Translations under genes and position numbers: made by a program
The notes under the pieces: generated by a model
What the model was told of the DNA's origin: nothing
The model's input: only the letters and a program-made list of their open reading frames with translations
The model's database searches: none
Assembly: GCA_017998475.1 (NCBI GenBank)
Contig: JAGODA010000041.1
Span: forward strand, 1 to 14,682
Length of the DNA stretch: 14,682 nt
Direction of reading: 5' to 3'
Origin: Spirochaetota bacterium
GTDB taxonomy: Bacteria; Spirochaetota; UBA4802; UBA5368
Part shown: positions 6,480-14,682 of the stretch, piece after piece
Layout of the letters: each line of letters begins with the position of its first letter
Position numbering within the stretch: the first letter of the stretch is position 1

Positions 6480-7808
6480 ATGAAGCGGACAATACTGACA
6501 TTGATTCCTGGAACACGCGCGGCGAAACTCGCACATGCCGCGGTCCTCTGTGCCGCGCTCCTGTTGCCGGTTCCGGTGTTCGCCGCACCGGGGCCGATCG
6601 TCCAGTCGGGCCGCGTACTTGATGATTTCGCGCGCGTACTCTCCGCGCGCGGCTGGAAGGTCTACCTCGACGCTCCGGGCTCGCTCCGGGCCTATCGACT
6701 TCGGAATGACTTCGAGGAACTTCGCGCAGGCCTTTCCGGCGCCGCCGACGGCGAGTTCGAGATGTACGAGGCCCGGGTAACCTACGACGGATCGCGGCGG
6801 GAGCGCACTTTCCGCATCCGCGTCTCCGGGGGAGAGGATGCCGGTACGGACCCGGCCCGTGTGATGCTCCCCTGGTTCCTCGAATCGCTCGAACATCGGG
6901 GTCCTCGGAGACTCAGCGCGTACGTGGCCACCGTCTCGGCGGGATACAACCGGTTTCACGAATTCGAACCCTATCCCAGGTGGCGCATCGGGACGCTCCA
7001 GCTCGGGGCGGACATTCTCCACGATCCCGCGCGGCATCTGCACGAGGGGGCCGCTCGGCTGGCCCTGGGCGAGTACTTCCATCTGAGGGGGCATTTGAAT
7101 CTCAGCCCCGAATGGAAGGACGTATGGTATGATATCACCCTGCTCCTTGCGGGCGTTCAGACGGTCTCGGCGGACGCGTCGCGGCCGGACCGGCGGATCC
7201 TCGGACTATTCTCGGGGATCGAGCTTTCCCGCCCCTCGCTTAACTTCAAGGAATTCATGTGGAGCGACGGGATTTACGAAGACCATCCTCATATTCAGTA
7301 TTTTATCCTCAAGCCGGTCATGCCCGGTTTCATCCGTCAGTGGGGCCCGGACCGACGTTACAGCGTGTCGGCCTTCGCCTCGGCCGCCGTATCAGTGAAC
7401 TCCTCGCTCTGCGCGACGAATATCACCGAGGCGGAAGAGGACGATCTGAGCCCGATATTCCGTTCGAAATATTACGGAAACCGCCGGCAGAATTTCTACT
7501 ACAGCTGGTCGGTGCCACTGGCCCTGTCGTTCGCCGCGGACCGCGTGGGCCCGCTGCGCCTGAGGGCCGACTACCGGTTTTACTACTTTTCCCCCGTCGA
7601 GGAGGAGAGGGCGTACGATATCCTGAACGTCCCCGGCGGATCGATCGGTTTCTATCTCAGCCGCGGCGTGCTCGCGACCGCAGCGTATGAATACTGGCAT
7701 GTATACAGCCGCCTGCGTGCGGATACAAAGCACTATTCGTGGCACAGGGTCAATTTCGGGCTCGAATGTAAAATCGGCGCGGGCGCCCACACGCCGGGGA
7801 ACGGCTGA
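6480..7808 (+). CDS. Exported protein of unknown function, possible outer-membrane barrel
   Basis: A 442-residue protein from ATG 6480. That start is chosen because it begins a good Sec signal peptide: basic MKR start, hydrophobic AAVLCAALLLPVPVFA, and likely cleavage after VFA near residue 35. A longer frame opens at 6267 but would bury the signal, and the promoter at 6387-6412 lies inside it. The Shine-Dalgarno sequence is weak. After the signal comes a compact charged region, then from about residue 150 alternating aromatic/polar stretches typical of outer-membrane beta strands. These include RADYRFYYFSPVEEERAYD near the end and the final VNFGLECKIG. I recognise no named family. The DUF3943 gene begins 15 bp downstream, so the two are probably cotranscribed and act in the same compartment. 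The barrel is inference from strand pattern. Confidence 0.75.
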   Translation: MKRTILTLIPGTRAAKLAHAAVLCAALLLPVPVFAAPGPIVQSGRVLDDFARVLSARGWKVYLDAPGSLRAYRLRNDFEELRAGLSGAADGEFEMYEARVTYDGSRRERTFRIRVSGGEDAGTDPARVMLPWFLESLEHRGPRRLSAYVATVSAGYNRFHEFEPYPRWRIGTLQLGADILHDPARHLHEGAARLALGEYFHLRGHLNLSPEWKDVWYDITLLLAGVQTVSADASRPDRRILGLFSGIELSRPSLNFKEFMWSDGIYEDHPHIQYFILKPVMPGFIRQWGPDRRYSVSAFASAAVSVNSSLCATNITEAEEDDLSPIFRSKYYGNRRQNFYYSWSVPLALSFAADRVGPLRLRADYRFYYFSPVEEERAYDILNVPGGSIGFYLSRGVLATAAYEYWHVYSRLRADTKHYSWHRVNFGLECKIGAGAHTPGNG

Positions 7809-7823
7809 GACGTGGTACGGACA

Positions 7824-8972
7824 ATGAAGGCAATCATTCGAAAAGCGACCAGCAGCCGTCGTACGCTTCCTTTTGCCGCGGCGGTGCTCGCGATAATCGT
7901 TTCGGCCCGCATTACGCCGCTCTTCGCGGAACAGGCGGGCAATCCGCCTCAGGTGAATCTCGTCGATACCGATCCGGCGTTTCCAGTGCTCGGCGATTAT
8001 TATGTGAAAGGCTTTTTCGAGGGGTACGCCGCCTCCGTGCGATATGTGCGGACCGCGGGAGTACCGGCCGTGGACGAGGGTCTTCTGATCGTCAGCAAGC
8101 GCATCCGCTGCGAGGGATTGTACGGCATCGGGTTCACCATGTATCCGCGGAACAACGGGGGCCTCGTCTCGCGCGTGCAGTGGGCGATTCCCGACGGCAG
8201 GGACTTCGAGCGCGACAGCGCGGAGGCGCTCCGGGGTGTGCTCGAGGTCGCCCTCCCCTCGGAAAAAGCGGATCGTAAGGAATCGATGCTCGCATACGCT
8301 CTCGCCTCTGACGACCGCCGGATAAGCGATCTCGTTTACGAGGAAAGGGACGGGGAAACCGTCATTACGGGGTATTCGGTGGACGTGAACGTTCCTCCGT
8401 CGCGTACCGCCCGGTTCTGGCGTTCCCTCGGGGGGATCACTGTCCTTAACGGTCTGGGCGAGATCGATTACGTGATGAACCTGGATACCAACACCGATGA
8501 CTGGAAATACCCGCTGTCGCTTGCGGGCTTCAAGCGGAAACTCGCCGACGGGATGACCCTGGACGCGAACAACTTCACCACCAATTGTGTGGGGCACGTC
8601 TACTCGGGCAATTTGTACTATAACGCGGCGCGCAGCAACGGCTACGGCTTCTACGGCTCGATGATGTTTTCAATTGCCGGAAGCCTGATGTGGGAATACC
8701 TGGGCGAGTTCAAGGAGGAGGCCTCGCTGAACGACCTTTTCACCACCGGGATCGGCGGCGCGCTTTTCGGCGAGGCCCTTCACCAGACGGGATTGTTCGT
8801 TGAGAAAAACATGAGCCCCGGTTTTCTCCGCAGCGCGCTCGTTCTCATCATCGATCCGCTCCGCGTGGTCAACCGCGCGCTGGATCGCGCCTGCACCTCG
8901 ACCTACAAGATCAATGTGAGCTTCATAAGCCCCGCGCAGGCGGCCGCAGAGGGGCTCCGCAAGGGGCGTTAG
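7824..8972 (+). CDS. DUF3943 family exported protein
   Basis: A 382-residue protein with an N-terminal signal peptide (MKAIIRK, then AAAVLAIIVSARITPLFA) and a C-terminal DUF3943 domain. The family block is clear: NNFTTNCVGHVYSGNLYYNAARSNG at about 249-273, including H258, N267, R270 and N272. Next come GSLMWEYLGE (286-295) with E291, and a Gly-rich GIGGALFGEALH. Such runs of conserved polar and Gly/Ser residues resemble membrane-inserted segments, and members are often predicted as outer-membrane or envelope proteins; their function is not established. GTG 7812 in frame is an alternative start, only four codons longer. It follows the preceding exported-protein gene by 15 bp with no promoter between. 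The C-terminal region (residues about 310-382) looks soluble and charged. Confidence 0.88.
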   Translation: MKAIIRKATSSRRTLPFAAAVLAIIVSARITPLFAEQAGNPPQVNLVDTDPAFPVLGDYYVKGFFEGYAASVRYVRTAGVPAVDEGLLIVSKRIRCEGLYGIGFTMYPRNNGGLVSRVQWAIPDGRDFERDSAEALRGVLEVALPSEKADRKESMLAYALASDDRRISDLVYEERDGETVITGYSVDVNVPPSRTARFWRSLGGITVLNGLGEIDYVMNLDTNTDDWKYPLSLAGFKRKLADGMTLDANNFTTNCVGHVYSGNLYYNAARSNGYGFYGSMMFSIAGSLMWEYLGEFKEEASLNDLFTTGIGGALFGEALHQTGLFVEKNMSPGFLRSALVLIIDPLRVVNRALDRACTSTYKINVSFISPAQAAAEGLRKGR

Positions 8973-8988
8973 GGACGAACGTTTAATT

Positions 8989-9017
8989 TTGACGCGCCGC
9001 CCTTTCCGTGGTATTAA
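8989..9017 (+). promoter_or_regulatory. Upstream promoter candidate in the ilv leader
   Basis: TTGACG (8989-8994), 17 bp, TATTAA (9012-9017). The -35 matches 5 of 6 and the -10 matches 4 of 6 bases. A perfect TATAAT at 9020-9025 lies just downstream but is too far from this -35. Transcripts from here would run into the hairpin at 9082-9105. Confidence 0.3.
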
Positions 9018-9030
9018 AATATAATTGACA

Positions 9031-9071
9031 TTCGGCGTAAATCTGACATTGAATCGTTCTTTATTGCCGAA
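9031..9071. repeat. Inverted and direct repeats in the ilv leader
   Basis: TTCGGC (9031-9036) and GCCGAA (9066-9071) are inverted copies, with TAA/TTA able to extend the pairing past a small internal loop. TGACATT also occurs twice in direct orientation (9026-9032 and 9044-9050, 18 bp apart). Such elements could be an operator or a leader RNA fold. No regulator is identified. Confidence 0.35.
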
Positions 9072-9084
9072 CGTATAATATAAT
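9049..9084 (+). promoter_or_regulatory. Proximal ilvBNC promoter candidate with doubled -10
   Basis: TATAATATAAT (9074-9084) contains two overlapping perfect -10 boxes. The best -35 is TTGAAT (9049-9054) at 19 bp from the first box, matching 4 of 6 bases, so recognition may need an activator. Initiation would fall at about 9086-9091, inside or just past the left arm of the terminator hairpin. Confidence 0.4.
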
Positions 9085-9105
9085 GGAGAAAAATCTCCAT
9101 TTTTT
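9082..9105 (+). terminator. Intrinsic terminator hairpin upstream of ilvB
   Basis: AATGGAGA (9082-9089), loop AAAA (9090-9093), TCTCCATT (9094-9101), with a run of six T (9100-9105). It has an 8-bp stem with a GGAGA/TCTCC core, directly followed by T residues. It can end transcripts from the DUF3943 gene or from promoters upstream in the leader. Because it overlaps the proximal -10 region, it may insulate ilvBNC. Confidence 0.6.
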
Positions 9106-9162
9106 AATGTATCGCGTGTCCGGCGCCGGCCGGTGACAACGAGGCGTGCGGGGAGAATTGCG

Positions 9163-10838
<1,676 letters not shown>

Positions 10839-10842
<4 letters not shown>

Positions 10843-11312
10843 GGCACGTCATATCCGTCAAGGTGGAGAACAAGTCGGGCGTCCTCGCGCGCGTGGCCGG
10901 GCTTTTCTCCGCGCGCGGCTACAATATAGACTCGCTGGCGGTAAGCCAGACCGAGCAGGAGGACGTGTCGGTGATGACGATCGTGGTGCGGGGCGACGAC
11001 CGCATCATCGAACAGGTCAAGAAGCAGCTCAACAAGCTTATCGACGTCATTAAGGTCTCGGACCATTCCGAATACCCTTCGGTCCAGCGCGAGCTCGCGC
11101 TCGTCAAGGTGAACGCGCAGCCTTCAAAACGCTCGGAGGTCTACCAGCTCGCCGAGATATTCAGGGCGGAAATAGTTGACATATCGCTTAAGACCATTAC
11201 ACTCGAGCTCACAGGCGAACCGGAGAAAATCGACAACTTCATCGAGCTGATGCGGCCGTATTCCATAAAGGAACTCATCCGCACGGGACGCATTTCGATG
11301 AACAAGGAATAG
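10839..11312 (+). CDS. ilvN: Acetolactate synthase, small regulatory subunit
   Basis: A 157-residue regulatory partner of IlvB. It stimulates the catalytic subunit and usually mediates feedback inhibition by valine. An N-terminal ACT domain (about 3-75) contains the effector-binding motif [20 protein letters not shown], followed by the small-subunit C-terminal domain ([11 protein letters not shown], then [25 protein letters not shown]). Length and both domains are those of the standard bacterial small subunit. The ATG lies in the ATGA overlap with the ilvB stop, preceded by GAGGG 7 nt upstream, so translation is probably coupled to give matched subunit amounts. ilvC follows after a 124-bp spacer. 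Confidence 0.95.
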
Positions 11313-11373
11313 CGCGTAAATTTGCCCTGCCGGCGTCGCGGCGACGAATTCCCGAATCGATGAGAACTGCCCG

Positions 11374-11397
11374 CGGCGCGCCGCGCGCCGTCGTTTT
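11374..11397 (+). other. GC-rich hairpin in the ilvN-ilvC spacer
   Basis: CGGCGCG (11374-11380) and CGCGCCG (11384-11390) form a 7-bp stem with a 3-nt loop, followed shortly by TTTT (11394-11397). The overlapping 14-bp sequence 11372-11385 is a perfect palindrome. A smaller hairpin, CGTCG/CGACG, lies at 11334-11346. These could cause partial termination or mark an RNA processing or stabilising point between ilvBN and ilvC. The T run is short and interrupted, so this is not a convincing terminator. Confidence 0.35.
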
Positions 11398-11423
11398 CCG
11401 CCGGCGCGGGGGCGTTATATTAT

Positions 11424-11429
11424 AAGGAG
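11424..11429 (+). promoter_or_regulatory. Strong ribosome-binding site of ilvC
   Basis: AAGGAG, 7 nt before ATG 11437, is the best Shine-Dalgarno sequence in the window and fixes the ilvC start. The AT palindrome TTATATTATAA (11415-11425) overlaps it. That contains -10-like hexamers, but a promoter there would start inside the ribosome-binding site, so it is more likely an unstructured ribosome entry region. Confidence 0.8.
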
Positions 11430-11436
11430 TGAACCA

Positions 11437-12432
11437 ATGGCGAAGATGTATTACGACAACGACGCGGACCTCGGCGTTCTGGGAAATAAATTGATCGCGG
11501 TCATCGGCTACGGCAGCCAGGGCCACGCGCAGGCGCAGAACCTCCGCGACAGCGGGCTCAAGGTGATCGTGGCGGAGCTTCCCGGCACCGACAACTACAG
11601 GCTGGCCGAATCGCACAACTTCAAGCCGGTATCGGCGAAGGAAGCCGCCGAGAAGGCCGACGTCATCCAGATCCTGGCGCAGGACCACATCCAGGCGAAG
11701 CTGTATAAAAGCGAGGTCGAGCCCCATCTTAAGGCCGGCAAGACGCTGGTTTTCTCGCACGGTTTCAACATCCACTTCGGGCAGATCGTCCCGCCGAAAG
11801 AGGTCGACGTCATCATGGTGGCGCCGAAGGGCCCGGGACACCTGGTGCGCAGCGAATACGAAAAGGGAGGCGGCGTGCCGTCGCTCATCGCCATCCACAA
11901 CGACGCCTCGGGCAAGGCGAAGGCGACGGCGCTCGCCTACGCGAAAGGCATCGGCGCGGCCAGGGCCGGCGTGCTTGAGACGAGCTTCAAGGAAGAGACC
12001 GAGACGGACCTTTTCGGCGAGCAGGCGGTGCTCTGCGGCGGAGCCTCGGCGCTGGTAAAGGCCGGTTTCGACACCCTGGTTGAGGCGGGCTACCAGCCCG
12101 AAATCGCCTACTTCGAATGCCTGCACGAGCTCAAGCTCATTGTCGACCTGTTCTATCAGGGCGGCATCAATTACATGCGCTACTCGGTTTCCGACACCGC
12201 CGAGTTCGGCGACTACGTGAGCGGTCCTCGCATCGTCAACGACGCCACCCGCGCGGAGATGAAGAAGATCCTCGCCGAGATACAGGACGGTTCGTTCGCG
12301 CGCCGCTGGATCAAGGAGAACGAGGACGGGCGTCCCTTTTTCAACAGGGTCAAGGAGGAACAGCGCAACCACGCGATCGAGAAGGTCGGGTATGAGCTCC
12401 GCAAGATGATGAAGTGGATCGACGCGAAATAA
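11437..12432 (+). CDS. ilvC: Ketol-acid reductoisomerase, class I (short form)
   Basis: A 331-residue enzyme. It isomerises and reduces acetolactate to 2,3-dihydroxyisovalerate (and the acetohydroxybutyrate analogue), the second common step of branched-chain amino acid synthesis. The Rossmann motif [17 protein letters not shown] begins at G24. The knotted catalytic domain has the Mg-binding [12 protein letters not shown] and the conserved [14 protein letters not shown] and [10 protein letters not shown] blocks. The length is the class I size. The loop after the second strand reads AELPGTDNY (46-54), where the usual NADPH-type loop is like GLRPGSASW. Glu47 is acidic at the end of the strand and the Arg/Ser phosphate ligands are Leu48, Thr51 and Asn53. 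This suggests NADH preference, which is inference. It is followed by a strong terminator, closing the ilvBNC cluster. Confidence 0.96.
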   Translation: MAKMYYDNDADLGVLGNKLIAVIGYGSQGHAQAQNLRDSGLKVIVAELPGTDNYRLAESHNFKPVSAKEAAEKADVIQILAQDHIQAKLYKSEVEPHLKAGKTLVFSHGFNIHFGQIVPPKEVDVIMVAPKGPGHLVRSEYEKGGGVPSLIAIHNDASGKAKATALAYAKGIGAARAGVLETSFKEETETDLFGEQAVLCGGASALVKAGFDTLVEAGYQPEIAYFECLHELKLIVDLFYQGGINYMRYSVSDTAEFGDYVSGPRIVNDATRAEMKKILAEIQDGSFARRWIKENEDGRPFFNRVKEEQRNHAIEKVGYELRKMMKWIDAK

Positions 12433-12484
12433 CCTCGCACAACGGCGACCCGACCCCGGGCGACGGCAATACGAGAATACACGG

Positions 12485-12519
12485 GAAGACGGTGATGAGA
12501 ATCGCCGTCTTCGTTTTTT
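12485..12519 (+). terminator. Intrinsic terminator of the ilvBNC cluster
   Basis: GAAGACGGTGAT (12485-12496), loop GAGA (12497-12500), ATCGCCGTCTTC (12501-12512), then six T (12514-12519). The 12-bp stem has a single G-T wobble pair and a GNRA tetraloop. It lies 52 bp after the ilvC stop and before the MFS promoter. Confidence 0.93.
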
Positions 12520-12550
12520 CCGGTGAAACACCGGCTCCGGACGCAAGAGC

Positions 12551-12579
12551 TTGACAAACGGTGAAAGCCGGTCTATGGT
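12551..12579 (+). promoter_or_regulatory. Promoter of the MFS transporter gene
   Basis: Perfect TTGACA (12551-12556), 17 bp, TATGGT (12574-12579, 4 of 6). The predicted start near 12586 gives a leader of about 67 nt. The in-frame TTG that could open the reading frame is the -35 box itself, so translation must begin downstream. Confidence 0.6.
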
Positions 12580-12652
12580 TCCCGGGCAACCGGGCGCGGG
12601 TACTCTTTCCGTTCCCCGTCCGGCTTCAAACGCGGCTGAAAGGCGGTATGCG

Positions 12653-13981
12653 ATGACTGCGCCATCGATGTCGTTCCGGGACCGGTTTACCCTGGCCCTC
12701 CTCTTCGTAATGAGCATGCTTCTCTTCGCCGACCAGATGATCATGTCGGCCATACTTCCGGAGCTTTCCAGGGAATACGGCGCGAGTGAAACGACCCTCG
12801 GCCTCATTGGCTCCGCTTTCACGCTGGTCGGCGCCTTCGTCAGCATCGTGTTCGGCTATCTTACCGACAAGATCTCGCGCAAGCTGCTTCTTGTGGGCGT
12901 TATCCTGCTGGGCGAGGTGCCCTGCATCATGACGGGAATCCCGTTCTTCACGCAGGACATAGGCTCGTTCACGACGCTTCGCATCCTGACGGGTCTGGGG
13001 CTCGGCGGCATATTCCCGCTTTCCTATTCCATACTGGCCGATTACTTCAAGGAAGAGCACCGGGCCACGGCGTCGGCCTGGATGACCGTGGCGTGGTCGG
13101 TCGGGGGGATTCTGGGCGTGATGCTGGCCGGTTATCTGACCAACAGCTACGGCTGGAGGCTTTCGTTTATTCTGGTCGGCGCACCGAACATCCCCATCGC
13201 GCTCTTCTTCGCGCTGTACGCACGCGAGCCCGAGCGCGGCAGGACCGAGGACGCGCTGGAGGATCTCATCCGCCGGGGAATCGTCTACCGCCAGACCATC
13301 CATCCGCGCGACTTCAGGGTCATTTTTCTGAATAAAACCAACATCTACACCTTCCTTCAGGGCCTGCCGGGAACCGTGCCCTGGGGAATTCTGACCTACT
13401 GGATAATCACCTTCTTTCAGGAATACCGGAACGTATCGAAGGAAACGGCGACAACGATCTTCCTCGTCGTCGGCATCGGATCGGTGGTCGGCGGGCTCGT
13501 TTTCGCGTACGTCGGCGAGTGGCTGTACAAGAAGCGGCCGTCGTACATGCCGCTCCTGTGCGGATTCGGGGTGCTCGGCGGGATCGTACCGGCGCTCCTT
13601 CTGGTCAACCTGACCATAGAAAACGTTCCGGCATACCTGGTACTCGGCTTCGTAACCGGGGCGCTGGTGTCGGTCGCGGCGGCCAACGTTCCCGCCATGA
13701 TCATGAACGTCAACCGGCCGGAGCACCGCGGCACGGTGTTCTCGGTGTTCAACATCACCAACAATATCGGGCAGGGCCTGGGGCCCGCGATCGGCGGGCT
13801 GCTGGCGCCGCTGGGGTATCTCTTCATGATGAACTTCGCGGTCCTGTGGTGGGTGCCGTGCGGGCTTTTGCTTCTCATGGTCGCGCGTTATATTACGAGG
13901 GACAGGGAGGCGCTGCGCTCCCTCCTCGCGGAACGCGCGCGGGAGATGGAGACGGCGGGGGCGCGTTCCATTCGTAATTAA
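12653..13981 (+). CDS. Major facilitator superfamily transporter, substrate unknown
   Basis: A 442-residue integral membrane protein with the hydrophobic pattern of about 12 helices. A motif-A-like loop between helices 2 and 3 (GYLTDKISRK, about 68-77) and an acidic D27 in helix 1 are typical of MFS carriers. The helix 4-5 stretch (SYSILADYFKEEHRATASAW) and helix 5 (GGILGVMLAGYL) recall the spinster-like branch, but this is an impression only. ATG 12653 is chosen because AAAGG lies 9 nt upstream and it falls after the promoter; the frame open from 12551 would start inside the -35 box. The previous gene ends with a strong terminator, so it is a separate unit. No neighbour identifies the substrate. 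Proximity to ilvBNC could hint at amino acid transport, but that is weak. Confidence 0.88.
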   Translation: MTAPSMSFRDRFTLALLFVMSMLLFADQMIMSAILPELSREYGASETTLGLIGSAFTLVGAFVSIVFGYLTDKISRKLLLVGVILLGEVPCIMTGIPFFTQDIGSFTTLRILTGLGLGGIFPLSYSILADYFKEEHRATASAWMTVAWSVGGILGVMLAGYLTNSYGWRLSFILVGAPNIPIALFFALYAREPERGRTEDALEDLIRRGIVYRQTIHPRDFRVIFLNKTNIYTFLQGLPGTVPWGILTYWIITFFQEYRNVSKETATTIFLVVGIGSVVGGLVFAYVGEWLYKKRPSYMPLLCGFGVLGGIVPALLLVNLTIENVPAYLVLGFVTGALVSVAAANVPAMIMNVNRPEHRGTVFSVFNITNNIGQGLGPAIGGLLAPLGYLFMMNFAVLWWVPCGLLLLMVARYITRDREALRSLLAERAREMETAGARSIRN

Positions 13982-14032
13982 GCTGATGCTAACCCGACTG
14001 CGTACGGCCGTGAGCTTCGGTCCGGCGGGTTG

Positions 14033-14053
14033 TTATCCGGGCGCGGCGGATAA
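14033..14053. repeat. Inverted repeat before the URO-D-like gene
   Basis: TTATCCG (14033-14039) and CGGATAA (14047-14053) form a perfect 7-bp inverted repeat with a 7-nt GC spacer. A second pair, AACCCG (13991-13996) and CGGGTT (14026-14031), lies just upstream. There is no T run, so this is at best a weak MFS-gene terminator or an operator for the following gene. Confidence 0.4.
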
Positions 14054-14097
14054 GGCGTGAGTATCGCGCGTGATGTGTATCTGGCGGAGGGCGGGAT

Positions 14098-14682
14098 ATG
14101 TATTACAAAGAGGACTGGGACATCACCCGAAAACGCTTCGAGGCCTTCTGGGCCCGCGACATGCTCGACCGCTGCTGTATTTCGGTCACCGCGCCGAGGA
14201 CCGTTCCTCTCGCCGCGGATTACGATCTGCGCGCGGCCGGCGATCTTTTCCAGCAGTGGACCGATCCGGAGATCGCCTACGGCGCGTACGAGTTCGTCTT
14301 CAGCCACGGCCATCACGGCGGCGAGGCGCTTCCCATAGCTTCGGCCTACATGGGCCCGGGCGTGGTGGCGGCCTTTATCGGCGCCGATTACACCCTGCGG
14401 CCGGAAACGGTCTGGTTCGGCCGGGAACCGGTGCTGAAAACATGGGAGGAGCGGAAGCCGCTCGGACTCATCGAGGACCACGGGCTGTGGCGGGCGGCCT
14501 TGCGCATGACGGCGTACTATTCGGAGCGCGCGCCGGGAAGGCACCTGGTCGGGATGACCGATCTGGGCGGCGCGTTCGATATCGCGGTGTCACTGCGCGG
14601 GACACAGGAGCTGATATTCGACCTGGTCGACCGCCCGGAGGATGTGGAGAAACTGGTGGAGGAGATCGACGATGTGTGGTTC
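14098..14682 (+). CDS. URO-D superfamily protein, N-terminal part (runs off window edge)
   Basis: A 195-codon open frame from ATG 14098 continues to the right edge. GGAGGG (14086-14091) lies 6 nt upstream and fixes the start. The sequence resembles the uroporphyrinogen decarboxylase-fold group found outside haem synthesis. Its N-terminal signature has Trp, a charged helix and then RCCISVTAPR (about residues 25-34), and members are often linked to corrinoid or methyl-group metabolism. The later VGMTDLGGAFDIAVSLRG stretch and LIFDLVDRPEDVEKL match the fold's conserved TIM-barrel regions. True HemE signatures are not apparent in the visible half, so haem synthesis is not claimed. The C-terminal metal-binding residues that would distinguish methyltransferases lie outside the window. 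The preceding MFS gene is 116 bp away in the same direction. Confidence 0.7.
   Translation, partial: MYYKEDWDITRKRFEAFWARDMLDRCCISVTAPRTVPLAADYDLRAAGDLFQQWTDPEIAYGAYEFVFSHGHHGGEALPIASAYMGPGVVAAFIGADYTLRPETVWFGREPVLKTWEERKPLGLIEDHGLWRAALRMTAYYSERAPGRHLVGMTDLGGAFDIAVSLRGTQELIFDLVDRPEDVEKLVEEIDDVWF

Noticed and set aside
7392..8597. A 401-codon antisense frame across the exported-protein pair
   Set aside because: It crosses two well-supported plus-strand genes, including the DUF3943 gene, has no recognisable motif and an His/Arg-rich composition.
8973..9162. A T-box or peptide attenuator controlling ilvBNC
   Set aside because: No T-box core sequence or specifier stem is visible, and no short leader frame rich in Ile, Val or Leu codons precedes the hairpin.
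12551..12652. N-terminal extension of the MFS protein from TTG 12551
   Set aside because: The TTG is part of a perfect -35 box, the extension is not hydrophobic, and a better ribosome-binding site precedes ATG 12653.
11275..12846. A 523-codon open frame antisense to ilvC and the MFS start
   Set aside because: It is the mirror of ilvC in a GC-rich genome, with Arg/His/Leu/Val-rich low-complexity composition, no family motif and no ribosome-binding site; ilvC on the other strand is unambiguous.
13978..14544. A 188-codon minus-strand frame at the right end
   Set aside because: It lies opposite the URO-D-like gene, which has a strong ribosome-binding site and family signatures.

Overview
The window reads as a high-GC bacterial chromosome segment, mostly housekeeping, with compact genes and AT-rich promoter islands between them. 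A spirochaete-like (Spirochaetota) origin is my best guess. It rests on impressions of family distribution: an 816-residue protein with a degenerate cyclic-nucleotide-binding domain, permissive-looking lipoprotein signals, and a small HNH protein beside def-fmt. No rRNA or other phylogenetic marker is present to prove it. No tRNA, CRISPR array, insertion sequence, phage gene or attachment site was seen.

Layout. (1) 1-1693: two divergent envelope genes, a truncated exported or lipoprotein gene on the minus strand and a DUF1343/NamZ-type exo-N-acetylmuramidase lipoprotein on the plus strand. Each has its own promoter candidate. (2) 1719-6286, minus strand: peptide deformylase (def), methionyl-tRNA formyltransferase (fmt) and a small HNH nuclease-fold protein form a tight operon from a promoter near 6259-6286. 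A separate good promoter (4304-4331) and a structured leader precede the long cNMP-fold protein, which converges on namZ. (3) 6387-8972, plus strand: two exported proteins of unknown role 15 bp apart, the second a clear DUF3943 member and the first with a barrel-like C-terminus. (4) 8973-12519, plus strand: the branched-chain amino acid cluster ilvB-ilvN-ilvC, with a promoter/terminator-rich leader and a textbook intrinsic terminator after ilvC. (5) 12551-13981: an MFS transporter with its own promoter. (6) 14098-end: the N-terminal part of a URO-D-superfamily protein.

How the genes work together. Def and Fmt act at opposite ends of the N-formylmethionine cycle. IlvB/IlvN make acetolactate or acetohydroxybutyrate and IlvC reduces and isomerises it. 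NamZ and its neighbour point to peptidoglycan turnover or salvage. The two-gene 6480-8972 unit is the most plausible uncharacterised functional module. I do not see an obviously new defence or mobile system. The most informative oddities are the IlvC cofactor loop, which looks NADH-type, a terminator hairpin overlapping a promoter before ilvB, the degenerate cNMP pocket, and the DUF3943 gene pair.
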